A stretch of 64,000 nt of DNA from Nocardia cyriacigeorgica (GTDB taxonomy: Bacteria > Actinomycetota > Actinomycetes > Mycobacteriales > Mycobacteriaceae), in assembly GCF_005863245.1 (NCBI RefSeq), contig NZ_VBUT01000001.1, positions 558,001-622,000 on the forward strand, read 5' to 3'. Positions 6,903 through 15,939 of this stretch are shown here, one piece after another. The notes under the pieces are model-generated. The model was not told the origin of the DNA and made no database searches. It saw only the letters and a program-made list of their open reading frames with translations. Within the stretch, counting starts at the first letter, position 1, and every line of letters begins with the position of its first letter. Position numbers and translations under genes: made by a program.

Positions 6903-8540
6903 GTGAGTTCCACTTCCACCGCATCCGGCACCCACCGCGACGGCTACGTGCCGTTTTCCGAGGCCGAAGCCGAGCAATATCGCGCCGGCGGATACTGGTC
7001 CGGGCGCACCCTGCCGGGCCTGCTGCGCGACACCGCCCAGCGGCATCCGGACCGGACCGCACTGATCGGCGAGCGCCCGCTCAGCTACGCCGAGCTCGAC
7101 GCCGAAGCCGACCGGATGGCGCACGGCCTGCTCGCACTCGGCCTGACACCGGGCGACCGGGTGGTGGTGCAGCTGCCCAATGTCGCCGAATTCCTGACCG
7201 TGCTGTTCGGTGTGCTGCGTGCGGGCATCATCCCGGTGCTCACTCTGCCCGCGCACCGCCGCGCCGAGATCGAACATCTCGCCACCCTGTCCGGTGCCGT
7301 CGCGTACGTGATCGCCGACCAGGCAGGCGATTTCGACTATCGCGAACTGGCCGCCACCGTCCGCGCGAACGCGCCGAGCCTGCGGGATGTGCTGGTACTC
7401 GGCGATCCCGGCGAATTCACCGCGCTGGATTCGATTCCGGCGCTGGGTGATACGCGGGCGGCCAGCGGTGCGCGCCTGCCCGAGATCGACGCCTCCGACA
7501 TCGCGCTGATGCTCGTCTCCGGTGGCACCACCGGTCTGCCGAAGCTGATCGCGCGCACGCACGACGATTACGTCTACAACGCCACCGCGAGCGCGCAGGT
7601 CTGCGAACTCACCGAAGACGACGTCTACCTGGCGACCCTGCCCGCCGCGCACAACTTCCCGCTGGCCTGCCCCGGCATCCTCGGCACCGTCAGCGTCGGC
7701 GGCGCGGTGGGGTTCGTCGCCGATCCGAGCCCCGAGAACGCCTTCGCGATCATCGACAAACATCGCGTGACGGTGACCGCGGTGGTCCCACCGCTGGCCC
7801 AGCTGTGGTGCGCGGCCGTGGAATGGGAGGAGCCCGATCTGAGTTCGCTGCGCCTGCTCCAGGTGGGCGGGGCGAAGCTGGCCGAGGTCAATGCCCGCGA
7901 GGTGGCGCCCGCGCTCGGCGTGAAGTTGCAGCAGGTGTTCGGCATGGCCGAGGGTCTGCTGAACTACACCCGCCTCGACGACGCCGATGAGCTGATCTGC
8001 ACCACCCAGGGACGCCCGCTCTCGCCCGCCGATATCGTGCGCGTGGTCGACGCCGAGGGCAACGATGTGGCGCCCGGCGAGGAGGGTGAGCTGCTCACCA
8101 AGGGCCCCTACACGATTCGCGGCTACTACCGCGCACCCGAACACAATGCCCGCGCCTTCACCCCCGACGGCTTCTACCGCAGCGGCGACCTCGTGCGCAA
8201 GCTGCCCAGCGGACATCTGGTGGTCTCCGGCCGGATCAAGGACGTGATCAACCGCGGCGGCGAGAACATCTCCTGCGATGAACTCGAGGAGCATCTGCTG
8301 GCCCATCCGGCGGTCCGGCATGCCGCGGCCGTCGGCCTGCCCGATCCGAGCCTCGGCGAGAAGGTGTGCGCCGTGCTCGTGGTGAGTGGGCAGATGCCGT
8401 CCTTGGCGGAGATCAAGACCTTCCTCACCGAACGCGGCCTTGCCACCTACAAGCTGCCCGATGTGCTGCGCCAGGCCGAGAGCCTGCCGGTCACGGCGGT
8501 CGGCAAGATCGACAAGAAAGCCTTGCAGGCCCAGGGCTGA
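6903..8540 (+). CDS. mbtA: Salicylate-AMP ligase (DhbE/EntE/MbtA family), nocobactin/mycobactin-type starter
   Basis: 545 residues from GTG 6903 (GAGG six bases upstream). The enzyme activates an aryl acid as acyl-AMP and loads it on a carrier domain for siderophore assembly. Adenylation motifs are present: LMLVSGGTTGLPK (A3), FGMAEGLLNYT (A5), YRSGDLVRKLPSGHLVVSGRIKDVINRGGENI (A7-A8) and GKIDKKAL (A10). Residues aligned to Bacillus DhbE positions 235, 240 and 337 are Asn251, Cys256 and Leu353; Cys and Leu at the last two are the salicylate code (Ser and Val indicate 2,3-dihydroxybenzoate). The neighbouring salicylate synthase supports this. The NRPS genes lie elsewhere. Confidence 0.93.
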   Translation: MSSTSTASGTHRDGYVPFSEAEAEQYRAGGYWSGRTLPGLLRDTAQRHPDRTALIGERPLSYAELDAEADRMAHGLLALGLTPGDRVVVQLPNVAEFLTVLFGVLRAGIIPVLTLPAHRRAEIEHLATLSGAVAYVIADQAGDFDYRELAATVRANAPSLRDVLVLGDPGEFTALDSIPALGDTRAASGARLPEIDASDIALMLVSGGTTGLPKLIARTHDDYVYNATASAQVCELTEDDVYLATLPAAHNFPLACPGILGTVSVGGAVGFVADPSPENAFAIIDKHRVTVTAVVPPLAQLWCAAVEWEEPDLSSLRLLQVGGAKLAEVNAREVAPALGVKLQQVFGMAEGLLNYTRLDDADELICTTQGRPLSPADIVRVVDAEGNDVAPGEEGELLTKGPYTIRGYYRAPEHNARAFTPDGFYRSGDLVRKLPSGHLVVSGRIKDVINRGGENISCDELEEHLLAHPAVRHAAAVGLPDPSLGEKVCAVLVVSGQMPSLAEIKTFLTERGLATYKLPDVLRQAESLPVTAVGKIDKKALQAQG

Positions 8541-8560
8541 GCGCCCCTTCGCACAACGAT

Positions 8561-8599
8561 GAAGGCCGTGCGGTTGTGGTCCACAACCGCACGGCCTTC
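8561..8599. terminator. Bidirectional hairpin terminator
   Basis: A perfect 19-base stem (8561-8579 with 8581-8599) around a single T lies exactly between the convergent salicylate-AMP ligase and salicylate synthase genes. Confidence 0.85.
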
Positions 8600-8615
8600 G
8601 ACGTATTCGATGCTG

Positions 8616-9929
8616 CTACGCCTTGACGACGTAGGGCGCGATGCTGCCGAGCTTCTCGCAGGTCTCCTCGAACTCCCGCTCGGGCCGCGACTGGCCGACC
8701 ACACCCGCGCCGGCGCGCAGCCACGCGCCCTCGGTGGTCTGATACACCGCGCGCAGCACCAGCGTGGCCTCCAGCGCACCGGTGGGCGACACCGTCACCA
8801 CCGCACCGGAATACAGCCCGCGCGGATCGTGATCGAGCCGGAACACCGAGTCGACCCCTGCCCGCTTGGGGATACCGGAGGCGGTCACCGACGGGAACAG
8901 CACCTCGAGCGCGTCCCAGCTGGAACGGTCCGCGGCCAGCCGTCCGCGCACGGTGGAGGCCAGATGCTGCACGCTGCCGCGTTCACGCACGGCCATGAAG
9001 TCCGAGACGGCGGGCGTTCCGGGATCGGCGACCGCGGCGATCTCGGCGAAGGAGGTCTGCACGGAGATCGCGTGCTCGACGATCTCCTTGGGGTCGGCCA
9101 GCAGGTCGGCGCGGGCGGCCAGGTCGATCTGATCGCCGAGGCCGAAGGCCCTGGTGCCGGCCAGCGGTTCGGTGGTGACGACCCGGTTCTCGTCAACGGA
9201 GGCGACCAGTTCGGGACTGAAACCGGCGGCCTCGAGCCCGCCCAGGCGCAGCAGGAACGACCGCGCCGGGGTGTTGTTGGCCCGGCCGAGCCGGTAGGTG
9301 GCCGGAACGTCGACGGCGAAGGGCAGATCGACCTTCCGCGACAGGATGACCTTCTGGTACTGCCCGGAGTTGATCTCGGCGATGGCCTCGGCCACCCGGC
9401 CCTGATAGCCGGTGGGGTCGACCCGGATGTCGACCGGATGCGGTACCGGCAGGTCGAGGCCCTGCGAGCCGGCGATCAGCTCGTAGATGACGTCGGTCTC
9501 GGCGTCCGTGGCACCGCTGATCCGCACACCGGCCTCGCCGACGACGACCTCGATCCGCGGAATCATCAGATGCACCAGCGAGGTTCGCGGGCTCAGATGT
9601 GCGGTCGCCCCCAGCGACCAGGCGCAGAACTCGAAGCCGATCCAGCCGTAGGCATTGCGACCCGCGAGCGGCAGCGTGCCGAGCGCACGGTCGACGACCG
9701 CGGCCGGACTGCCGTCCCACGCGCTGGCGGTGGTTTCGCCGTTCCAGCTGACCCGCAGCTCCTCCACGTCCAGCTCGACGCCGCCGATCGGGTCCGCGGC
9801 GAACACCCACTCCCCCGGGCGTTCATACATGACGTACTCGCCGAACCGTTCATCGGCCGCCAGCCGGGACATCGCTGCCGCCGGATCGGTCACATACTCA
9901 ACGCGCGAGCGCTCGTCCGTGGTCGACAA
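8616..9929 (-). CDS. mbtI: Salicylate synthase (MbtI/NbtS type, chorismate-utilising)
   Basis: 437 residues. The enzyme converts chorismate through isochorismate to salicylate and pyruvate. It is a single-domain chorismate-binding enzyme of the anthranilate/isochorismate synthase fold. Signature blocks are KVILSRKVDLPF, AAGFSPELVASVDENRVVTTEPLAGTR, LADPKEIVEHAISV, LFPSVTASGIPKR and GLYSGAVVTVSPTGAL, closing with RAGAGVVGQSRPEREFEET; the length equals MbtI (450). The start is an unusual TTG at 9929, chosen because GGAGG stands four bases upstream. Two IdeR-like boxes overlie the promoter. With the convergent ligase it makes and activates the salicylate cap of a nocobactin-like siderophore. Confidence 0.93.
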   Translation of the reverse strand: MSTTDERSRVEYVTDPAAAMSRLAADERFGEYVMYERPGEWVFAADPIGGVELDVEELRVSWNGETTASAWDGSPAAVVDRALGTLPLAGRNAYGWIGFEFCAWSLGATAHLSPRTSLVHLMIPRIEVVVGEAGVRISGATDAETDVIYELIAGSQGLDLPVPHPVDIRVDPTGYQGRVAEAIAEINSGQYQKVILSRKVDLPFAVDVPATYRLGRANNTPARSFLLRLGGLEAAGFSPELVASVDENRVVTTEPLAGTRAFGLGDQIDLAARADLLADPKEIVEHAISVQTSFAEIAAVADPGTPAVSDFMAVRERGSVQHLASTVRGRLAADRSSWDALEVLFPSVTASGIPKRAGVDSVFRLDHDPRGLYSGAVVTVSPTGALEATLVLRAVYQTTEGAWLRAGAGVVGQSRPEREFEETCEKLGSIAPYVVKA

Positions 9930-9937
9930 CGATCCTC

Positions 9938-9985
9938 CAAGGTAATGCTGACCTAACTTCGACAGGTAAGGTTAGCATTACCTCC
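9938..9985. promoter_or_regulatory. Two tandem IdeR-like iron boxes
   Basis: CAAGGTAATGCTGACCTAA (9938-9956) and TAAGGTTAGCATTACCTCC (9967-9985) match the IdeR consensus at about 14 and 13 of 19 positions. They are 29 bases apart centre to centre, just upstream of the salicylate synthase start, which fits strong iron repression. Confidence 0.75.
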
Positions 9986-10105
9986 TCCGATCGAGGCCGG
10001 GCCCGCGACCACAGCGGGGAACGAGACTCTCGCACCGGAGTTCCTGCGCGGATCCCGCTGGCGGGCTTGAATAGAAGGATCGTCGTTTCAGCGGAGGGAC
10101 CACAC

Positions 10106-12559
10106 ATGATCGATCGCGGCGGCGCACCGGCCCGCAGCTCGGATGAGTCGGCCATCGGCTCGGTGGTCGCGCTGGTCGAGGCGAGCTCCCGGGTGGAACG
10201 CGAACTGATCGGCGCCTGGCTGGCCGACGGCGGCCTCGCCGCGGAACTGGGCACCGACGCACCCGTCACCCAGATCGATCTCGACGCGGGCGCCATCGCC
10301 GACCGCCTGACCGGCCGCACCGACGATCCGCTGGTGGTGCCGGTGCGGGTGCTGTGGCTGCCGCCTGAACGCGAGGGCGTGCGCCGCACCACCTTCGCCG
10401 ATCTGGCCACGCTCACCAATCCGCGCAAACCGCACCGGCTGGCCCAGCGCAGGCTGGTGCGCCGCGAACCCGACCGCCATGTCGTGCTCACCGGCCGCCC
10501 GGCCCGGCTCAGCGAGCTGCGCGCCAACAACCCGGAGGCGGCCGCGCTCGATATCGCGGGCACCTCCGAACCGTTCGCCCGCGCGATCCTGCGTGCGGGT
10601 GTGCTCGCGTTGGAACGCGCCGAACGCACCGTCATCGGCGACCGGTACAAGGTGCCGCGGCTGGTCGCCGAGGAGATCCTCGATTCGCCCGACTTCCTGC
10701 GCCGCCTCGACCTCATCGCCGACCGGATCGGCGCCAGCAGGCACGAGGTGTACCGCAGGGCCGAAAAAGCACTGCGCGAGCTGGTCGCCGCGCAGAGCAG
10801 GCTGGTCTCGGATCTGTTCACCCAGGCCATGCGGCCGGTGCACGCCTCGACCTGGAAAGTCGACTGCGACGAATCCGGGCTCGACGCCCTGCGCGACCTC
10901 AACCGCCGCTACCCGCTGGTTTTCCTGCCCTCGCACCGCTCCTACGTCGACGCCTTCGTCCTCGGTGATGTGCTCGCCCGCAATGATTTCCCGCCCAACC
11001 ACGTCATCGGCGGGGCCAACCTGCGGTTCTGGCCGATGGGACCGATCGCCCGGCGCACCGGCACGATCTTCATCCGGCGCAGTTTCGGCGACGACGAGGT
11101 CTACAAGGCCGTCGTCGAGGAATACTTCGGCTACCTGCTGGCCAAACGCTTCAACCTGGAGTGGTACTTCGAGGGCGGACGCACCCGCACCGGCAAACTG
11201 CGCCCACCGCGCTACGGCCTGCTCAATTACCTGGCCGCCGCGGTGCGCTGGAACCGCATCGACGACGTGATGCTGGTGCCGGTGTCGATCACCTACGAGC
11301 GGCTCAACGAACTCGGCGCCATCGCCAGCGAACAATCCGGCGGCAAGAAGAAACCCGAGGGCCTGGCCTGGCTGGCCAGATATGTGCGCAGCCAGCAACA
11401 TTCGGCCGGCCACGTCTACGTGCGGTTCGGCGCGCCGCTGTCGGCGCGGGAACGGCTGGCCGCGCACGGTGATCCGCTCACCGCGCCACCGCTGTCTATA
11501 CCGCTGCACCGCGCCGACGGAACCGCGCCCCCCATCATCGACGCCGGCGACGAGGTCGGCGAGCTGGAACGCAAAGCAGTGCAGCGGCTGGCGTTCGAGA
11601 TAGCCGTCGGGATCAACGAGGTCACCCCGATCACCGTCAACGCGCTGGCCACCCTCGCCCTGCTCGGCGTGCACGAACGCGCGCTCACCCTGCGCGAAGT
11701 ACGCGATCTGCTCGCGCCGGTGCTCGACTACATCGAGCGCCGCGATCTGCCGTGCGGTGAGCTCGCGGCGCTGCGCGAGGAGCAGAGCCTCGAAGTGGTG
11801 CTGGAACAGTTGTCGCTGGCCAAGGTGGTCACCGTGTATCGCGGCGGGCTCGAGCCGGTCTATTCGATCGAATCCGGCGCCTATCTGGAGGCGGCGTTCT
11901 ATCGCAACAGCGCCGTGCACTGGTTCGTCAACCGGGCGATCGTGGAACTGTCCATCCTTGCGGCGGTCGACAAGGCCACCCAGGACCTCGACGACGGCGT
12001 GGACACCGACCCGCTGCGCACCGGCTGGGAAGAGGCCTTCCGGCTGCGTGACCTGCTCAAGTTCGAGTTCTTCTTCCCCGAACGCAACGAGTTCTCCGCG
12101 CAGCTGACCGCCGAGATGCTGCTCATCGATCCGGAGTGGAACCACCGCACCCGCGACACCCTGAGCGTGGAGATCCTGGCCCAGCTCACCGCGTCCGGCT
12201 TCATGATGGCCCACCGGGTGCTGCGCTCGTTCTTCGACGCCCAGCTGGTGGTGGCCGAGCGGTTGGCCGACCGCGGCGATGCGGCGATCGAGGACCGCAA
12301 ACAGTTCATCGACGAATGCGTCGCGGTGGGTAAGCAGATGATGTTGCAGCAGCGGCTGCACAGCCCGGAATCGGTGTCGACCGAATTGTTCACCAGCGCA
12401 CTCAAATTGGCGGCGAACTACGATCTTGTCGAGCCCGACGACGCCACCGGGCTGGCCGTCCGTCGTGCGGAATTCGCCGAACGGCTCCGCGTCATCGGTA
12501 TCCGGATCGCGCGCGCCGCGGCACTCGATCCGTCCAATCTCCCGGTCTCGGAGCGATAG
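10106..12559 (+). CDS. plsB: Glycerol-3-phosphate 1-O-acyltransferase
   Basis: 817 residues from ATG 10106, chosen for GGAGGG seven bases upstream rather than the in-frame ATG at 10067. PlsB transfers an acyl chain to sn-glycerol-3-phosphate at the inner membrane face, the first step of phospholipid and triglyceride synthesis. The acyltransferase boxes are LPSHRSYVDAF (HX4D, His277), GGANLRFWPMGPIARRTGTIFIRR, EGGRTRTGK and LVPVSITYERL, in the family order. Length agrees with mycobacterial PlsB2. The stop overlaps the GTG of the downstream plsC, so the two are translationally coupled. Confidence 0.95.
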   Translation: MIDRGGAPARSSDESAIGSVVALVEASSRVERELIGAWLADGGLAAELGTDAPVTQIDLDAGAIADRLTGRTDDPLVVPVRVLWLPPEREGVRRTTFADLATLTNPRKPHRLAQRRLVRREPDRHVVLTGRPARLSELRANNPEAAALDIAGTSEPFARAILRAGVLALERAERTVIGDRYKVPRLVAEEILDSPDFLRRLDLIADRIGASRHEVYRRAEKALRELVAAQSRLVSDLFTQAMRPVHASTWKVDCDESGLDALRDLNRRYPLVFLPSHRSYVDAFVLGDVLARNDFPPNHVIGGANLRFWPMGPIARRTGTIFIRRSFGDDEVYKAVVEEYFGYLLAKRFNLEWYFEGGRTRTGKLRPPRYGLLNYLAAAVRWNRIDDVMLVPVSITYERLNELGAIASEQSGGKKKPEGLAWLARYVRSQQHSAGHVYVRFGAPLSARERLAAHGDPLTAPPLSIPLHRADGTAPPIIDAGDEVGELERKAVQRLAFEIAVGINEVTPITVNALATLALLGVHERALTLREVRDLLAPVLDYIERRDLPCGELAALREEQSLEVVLEQLSLAKVVTVYRGGLEPVYSIESGAYLEAAFYRNSAVHWFVNRAIVELSILAAVDKATQDLDDGVDTDPLRTGWEEAFRLRDLLKFEFFFPERNEFSAQLTAEMLLIDPEWNHRTRDTLSVEILAQLTASGFMMAHRVLRSFFDAQLVVAERLADRGDAAIEDRKQFIDECVAVGKQMMLQQRLHSPESVSTELFTSALKLAANYDLVEPDDATGLAVRRAEFAERLRVIGIRIARAAALDPSNLPVSER

Positions 12560-14031
12560 TGGGCAGCGAAGAAAGTTACGAGGCGCTGGAACTGGATGCC
12601 GCGCACTCCGATATCGAGTCGGTGGTGGAGGCGATCCGGGTGGGACCCCAGGGGCCGGGTGTCGCCGCGGTGTTCGAGCTGGGTGGGGTCGTGGTCGACG
12701 GATTCGACGCCGCGCCCACGCAACGCCGCCTGTTCCGTCGCGGGGACCGCGACGATCAGGTAACCGGATGGCTGCTCGACGGCGTTCGCGACCATCCGGA
12801 CGAAGGTTCCTTCGGCCGTTTCCTGCACACCGCTACCCGCGTGCTCGCCGGACGCACCGACACCGAACTCGACGAGATCGGCACCCGGCTGTTCAAGAGC
12901 ACCATCTACGGACACATCCATCCGGAGGCGTGGCGGTTGATCCGGGCGCACCGCGCGGCCGGGCACACGGTGGTACTGGTTTCCTCCGGACCCCGCTTCG
13001 TACTCGAACCGGTCGCCGCGGCGCTCGGCATCGAGCACACCCTCTGCACCGGAATGGCCACCGAGGACGGTGTGCTGACCGGATATCCCGACGGGCGGAC
13101 GCTGTGGCGTTCGGGTAAGGCCGAGGCGATCCGCGAGTTCGCCGCGGCGTCCGGGATCGAGCTGCGCAACAGCTTCGCCTACCTCGCGAGTGGCACCGAT
13201 CTGGCGACCCTGTCGGCTGTCGGGTTTCCGATCGCGGTGAACCCCGACGAAGGGCTGGCGGTCGCCTGCGCCGAGAAGGATTGGCCCGCGCTCACCTTTC
13301 GCGCACGCACGCCGGCGCGCCCGGCCGATATCGCTCGCACCATCGCCGGATTCGCCGCGCTGATCGTCGGCGCGATCACCGGCGTGCTGGTGAAGTCCTA
13401 CACCCGCGACCGCAGGACGATGGCCGACGCCCTGATGAAGTTCGGCACCGGCGCCACCCTGCGCGCCACCGGTGTCCGATTGCGGGTCACCGGCGCGCAC
13501 AATGCGCGTTCGCCGCGGCCCGCGGTGTTCGTCTTCAATCATCAGAGCCAATACGACGTGATCATCGTCCCGGCGGTGCTCGGCGGCGGGGTCACCGGCA
13601 TCGGCAAGAAGGAGCTGACCAAGAATCCGGTGTTCGGGCCGCTGATGCGGTTCGTCGGCGTCACGTTCATCGACCGCGCCGACACCGCCCGCGCGAAAGC
13701 CTCACTGGAACCGGTGGTGCATACGCTGCGCGACGGGCTGTCCATCGCGGTGGCGCCGGAGGGCACCCGCTCCTTCACCCCCGAGGTCGGCCCGTTCAAG
13801 AAGGGCGCCTTCCATATCGCGATCCAGGCGGGAGTGCCGGTGATTCCGGTGGTCATCCGCAATGCGGGCGAAGTGTCCTGGCGCGATTCGATGGTGGTGC
13901 GGCCGGGGGTGGTGGATGTGGCGGTGCTGGATCCGATCGACGTCAGCGGGTGGGATCCGGCGAATATGCATGACGAGGTGGAGCGGGTGCGTCAGTTGTT
14001 CGTCGATACGTTGCTCGACTGGCCGGAGTAG
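12559..14031 (+). CDS. plsC: HAD-like / 1-acyl-sn-glycerol-3-phosphate acyltransferase fusion
   Basis: 490 residues from GTG 12559, sharing a base with the plsB stop. The C-terminal half (about 300-490) is an LPLAT acyltransferase with FNHQSQYDVI (HX4D, His328), GVTFIDRAD, VAPEGTRS and VPVIPVVIRN; it should make phosphatidic acid. The N-terminal half (about 30-250) has the length and layout of a SerB-like HAD-IB phosphatase, but its nucleophile motif is FELGGVV instead of DxDGT and the late acidic motif reads YLASGTDL, so the catalytic aspartates are lost. Motif II (VLVSSGPRF) and the Lys region (SGKAEAI) remain. This half is probably a structural remnant or has lost phosphatase activity. Confidence 0.9.
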   Translation: MGSEESYEALELDAAHSDIESVVEAIRVGPQGPGVAAVFELGGVVVDGFDAAPTQRRLFRRGDRDDQVTGWLLDGVRDHPDEGSFGRFLHTATRVLAGRTDTELDEIGTRLFKSTIYGHIHPEAWRLIRAHRAAGHTVVLVSSGPRFVLEPVAAALGIEHTLCTGMATEDGVLTGYPDGRTLWRSGKAEAIREFAAASGIELRNSFAYLASGTDLATLSAVGFPIAVNPDEGLAVACAEKDWPALTFRARTPARPADIARTIAGFAALIVGAITGVLVKSYTRDRRTMADALMKFGTGATLRATGVRLRVTGAHNARSPRPAVFVFNHQSQYDVIIVPAVLGGGVTGIGKKELTKNPVFGPLMRFVGVTFIDRADTARAKASLEPVVHTLRDGLSIAVAPEGTRSFTPEVGPFKKGAFHIAIQAGVPVIPVVIRNAGEVSWRDSMVVRPGVVDVAVLDPIDVSGWDPANMHDEVERVRQLFVDTLLDWPE

Positions 14032-14098
14032 GCCGGCAGCGAGGGAGCCGGGCCGGGCCTTGGCTTGGCGTCCAGGCACCCGGCTGCGAAAACGATCA

Positions 14099-14127
14099 CG
14101 GCCCGCATCTTGGTGGGATGCGGGCCG
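14099..14127. terminator. Bidirectional hairpin terminator
   Basis: CGGCCCGCATC (14099-14109) pairs perfectly with GATGCGGGCCG (14117-14127) between the convergent plsC and ppm1 genes. Confidence 0.75.
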
Positions 14128-14149
14128 TTCGCTGGGCTGGGAGCGCGGG

Positions 14150-14869
14150 TCAGACCGCGCGGCCGAAGAGCAGCTTCCACGGCATGAGCGCCGATTCCAG
14201 CTGCACCTTGAGGCTCATCTTGGAGGCGCCGAGGGTGCGTTCCTCGAAGCGGATGGGCACCTCGGCGATGGTGATGCCTTTCTTGACGGTGCGGTAGTTC
14301 ATCTCGACCTGGAACGAGTAGCCGTTGCTGCGGATCGAGGCGACGTCGATGGCGCGCAGGGTGTCGGCCTTCCAGGCCTTGAAGCCCGCGGTGGCGTCCT
14401 TGACGCCGAGGCGCAGGATCAGGTTCACGTAGAAGTTCGCCCAGGCCGAGAGCGCCTTGCGGTACCACTTCCATTCCTCGGCGGTGGAGCCGCCGGGCAC
14501 GTAGCGCGAACCGAGCACGACGCCGGCGTCGGTGCTGGTGAGTTTTTCCAGCATGGCCGGGATGACTTCGGCGGGGTGCGAGAGGTCGGCGTCCATCTGG
14601 ATGACGACGTCGGCGCCTTCGTCGAGCGCGCGGGTGATGCCCGCGATGTAGGCGCGGCCCAGGCCGTCCTTCTCGGTGCGGTGCAGCACGCCCACGACGT
14701 TGGGGAGTTCGGCGGCGAGCTTGTCGGCGACCTCTCCGGTTCCGTCCGGTGAGTTGTCGTCCACGACGAGCACGTGCAGGTCGGCCACCGGTAGCGCGGT
14801 CAGCCGTTCCACCGCAACGGGCAGATTTTCGCGCTCGTTGTAGGTCGGCACAACAACGGTAACCCTCAA
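14150..14869 (-). CDS. ppm1: Polyprenol monophosphomannose synthase (GT2)
   Basis: 239 residues. The enzyme transfers mannose from GDP-mannose to polyprenyl phosphate, supplying the donor for lipomannan, lipoarabinomannan and protein mannosylation. It has the GT2 fold: VVVPTYNERENLP, VVDDNSPDGTGEVA, DADLSHPAE (DxD metal site) and the KDATAGFKAW/SNGYSFQVEM block of DPM1 synthases. Only the catalytic domain is present; the N-terminal membrane apolipoprotein N-acyltransferase domain fused in M. tuberculosis Ppm1 is absent, as in many nocardiae. The start is TTG 14869, supported by GGGAGGG upstream and by MRVTVVVPTYNE as the family N-terminus. Confidence 0.93.
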   Translation of the reverse strand: MRVTVVVPTYNERENLPVAVERLTALPVADLHVLVVDDNSPDGTGEVADKLAAELPNVVGVLHRTEKDGLGRAYIAGITRALDEGADVVIQMDADLSHPAEVIPAMLEKLTSTDAGVVLGSRYVPGGSTAEEWKWYRKALSAWANFYVNLILRLGVKDATAGFKAWKADTLRAIDVASIRSNGYSFQVEMNYRTVKKGITIAEVPIRFEERTLGASKMSLKVQLESALMPWKLLFGRAV

Positions 14870-15048
14870 GGGTCGCCCTCCCTGCTCACCTGGTCGCGCC
14901 CGGGAACCCGTACGCAGGCCGCGAGCGATCGTCTGATTTCTCGTGAACGGTAGCTGATCCGCCTCCCCGCGAATTCAGCGCACCAGGCCCACACTCTGCC
15001 ATCTCACCGCGCCTGACGCACATCCGGTGATCTTGCGAACACTGTCGT

Positions 15049-15231
15049 TCAACTTCCGTCACGCCACTGCCGGTCCCGCGCATCCTCGGCCGCATTGCGT
15101 TCCCGCACGATCTCCAACGCCCGCTCCGCCGTCGCCTGATCCGGAAACGGCCCGAGCCGATCCGCAAACCAACACCGTTTCCCCTGCTCGGCCCGCTTGT
15201 GCTTGAGGCAGTAGTACCAGGAATCAGCCAT
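15049..15231 (-). CDS. Conserved actinobacterial small protein, unknown function
   Basis: 60 residues from ATG 15231 (MADSWYYCLKHKRAEQGKRC). A WYYCLKH start, a central Cys in CWFADRLGPFPD and a C-terminal helix ATAERALEIVRERN are the visible features. I recall proteins of this pattern as widespread uncharacterised actinobacterial ORFs; the two Cys and the His could bind metal, but that is speculation. The longer in-frame reading up to 15411 has no conserved look. Nearest neighbours are ppm1 downstream on the same strand and the tRNA cluster. Confidence 0.7.
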   Translation of the reverse strand: MADSWYYCLKHKRAEQGKRCWFADRLGPFPDQATAERALEIVRERNAAEDARDRQWRDGS

Positions 15232-15427
15232 ACCCCCAGCTTCCCACCGTGACGAGTGGCGAACACGGAATTCGCCGATCCAGCCTGTGTATCGACGACG
15301 CCCAGGACTCGACCAAGAATCGGACAACCGATACCCGATGGAACCGGGGCAGCATATGGCCAGGAGGAGAGCGGACAAGAGAGCCCGAGGGAACGAAATC
15401 CAAAGACGCAACCAACCACAGGGGGGT

Positions 15428-15474
15428 CCGGGGGGCGAAGCCCCTCCGGGCGGGGACGGGGGGGTTGCACCCCC
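15428..15474. repeat. G-rich palindromic element between small gene and tRNAs
   Basis: Two hairpins follow one another: GGGGC-GAA-GCCCC with CCGG flanks (15428-15449) and GGGGG-TTGCA-CCCCC (15460-15474), then an AT-rich tail. Runs of this type (GGGGGC GAA GCCCC) look like dispersed palindromes of nocardial intergenic regions. No gene is supported in 15232-15536. Confidence 0.5.
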
Positions 15475-15536
15475 TCAAATAAATAGACCCTCCGCCATAG
15501 CGAGCGCTTTTCGCGAGCATGACGGAGGGCGGAGGG

Positions 15537-15610
15537 TGGCCAGGGCCGGGATCGAACCGGCGACCTTCCGCTTTTCAGGCGGACGCTCGTACCAACTGAG
15601 CTACCTGGCC
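15537..15610 (-). tRNA. tRNA-Phe (GAA)
   Basis: 74 bases. Acceptor GGCCAGG pairs with CCTGGCC, the D-loop GTAGCTCAGTTGGTA and T-loop GGTTCGATCCC are intact, and the anticodon loop CTGAAAA reads GAA (Phe). CCA is not encoded. Last of three tRNAs in the same orientation. Confidence 0.96.
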
Positions 15611-15668
15611 GCAGGCACCCGAACGGAATGCCATACGTGAAACGCCGGATTTCTCCGGCGTTTACTTG

Positions 15669-15742
15669 CGACCCTGACGGGACTCGAACCCGCGACCTCC
15701 GCCGTGACAGGGCGGCGCGCTAACCAACTGCGCCACAGGGCC
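15669..15742 (-). tRNA. tRNA-Asp (GTC)
   Basis: 74 bases with acceptor GGCCCTG/CAGGGTC, anticodon loop CTGTCAC (GTC, Asp) and T-loop GGTTCGAGTCC. It lies 58 bases upstream of tRNA-Phe on the same strand. Confidence 0.96.
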
Positions 15743-15771
15743 TTGCACTACTACTTACGATCCGAAGATCG

Positions 15772-15844
15772 TACCCCCTACGGGATTCGAACCCGCGCTA
15801 CCGCCTTGAAAGGGCGGCGTCCTAGGCCGCTAGACGAAGGGGGC
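15772..15844 (-). tRNA. tRNA-Glu (TTC)
   Basis: 73 bases with acceptor GCCCCCT/AGGGGGT, anticodon loop CTTTCAA (TTC, Glu) and T-loop GGTTCGAATCC. First of the Glu-Asp-Phe tRNA series, a cluster common in actinobacteria. Confidence 0.96.
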
Positions 15845-15939
15845 TCGTCCCGGATTTCTCCGGACCGGCTTTACAACGGCTGTCCGTTGGGAGCTCGCAT
15901 AGCTTATGACAAGGTTGCGAGGTTTCCCAAACCGGCTGG

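Noticed and set aside
10088..12361. 757-residue minus-strand reading frame
   Set aside because: Exact shadow of plsB; no motif of any family and no ribosome site.
15428..15474. CRISPR-like repeat
   Set aside because: Only two different hairpins side by side, no direct repeats with spacers; no cas genes anywhere in the window.
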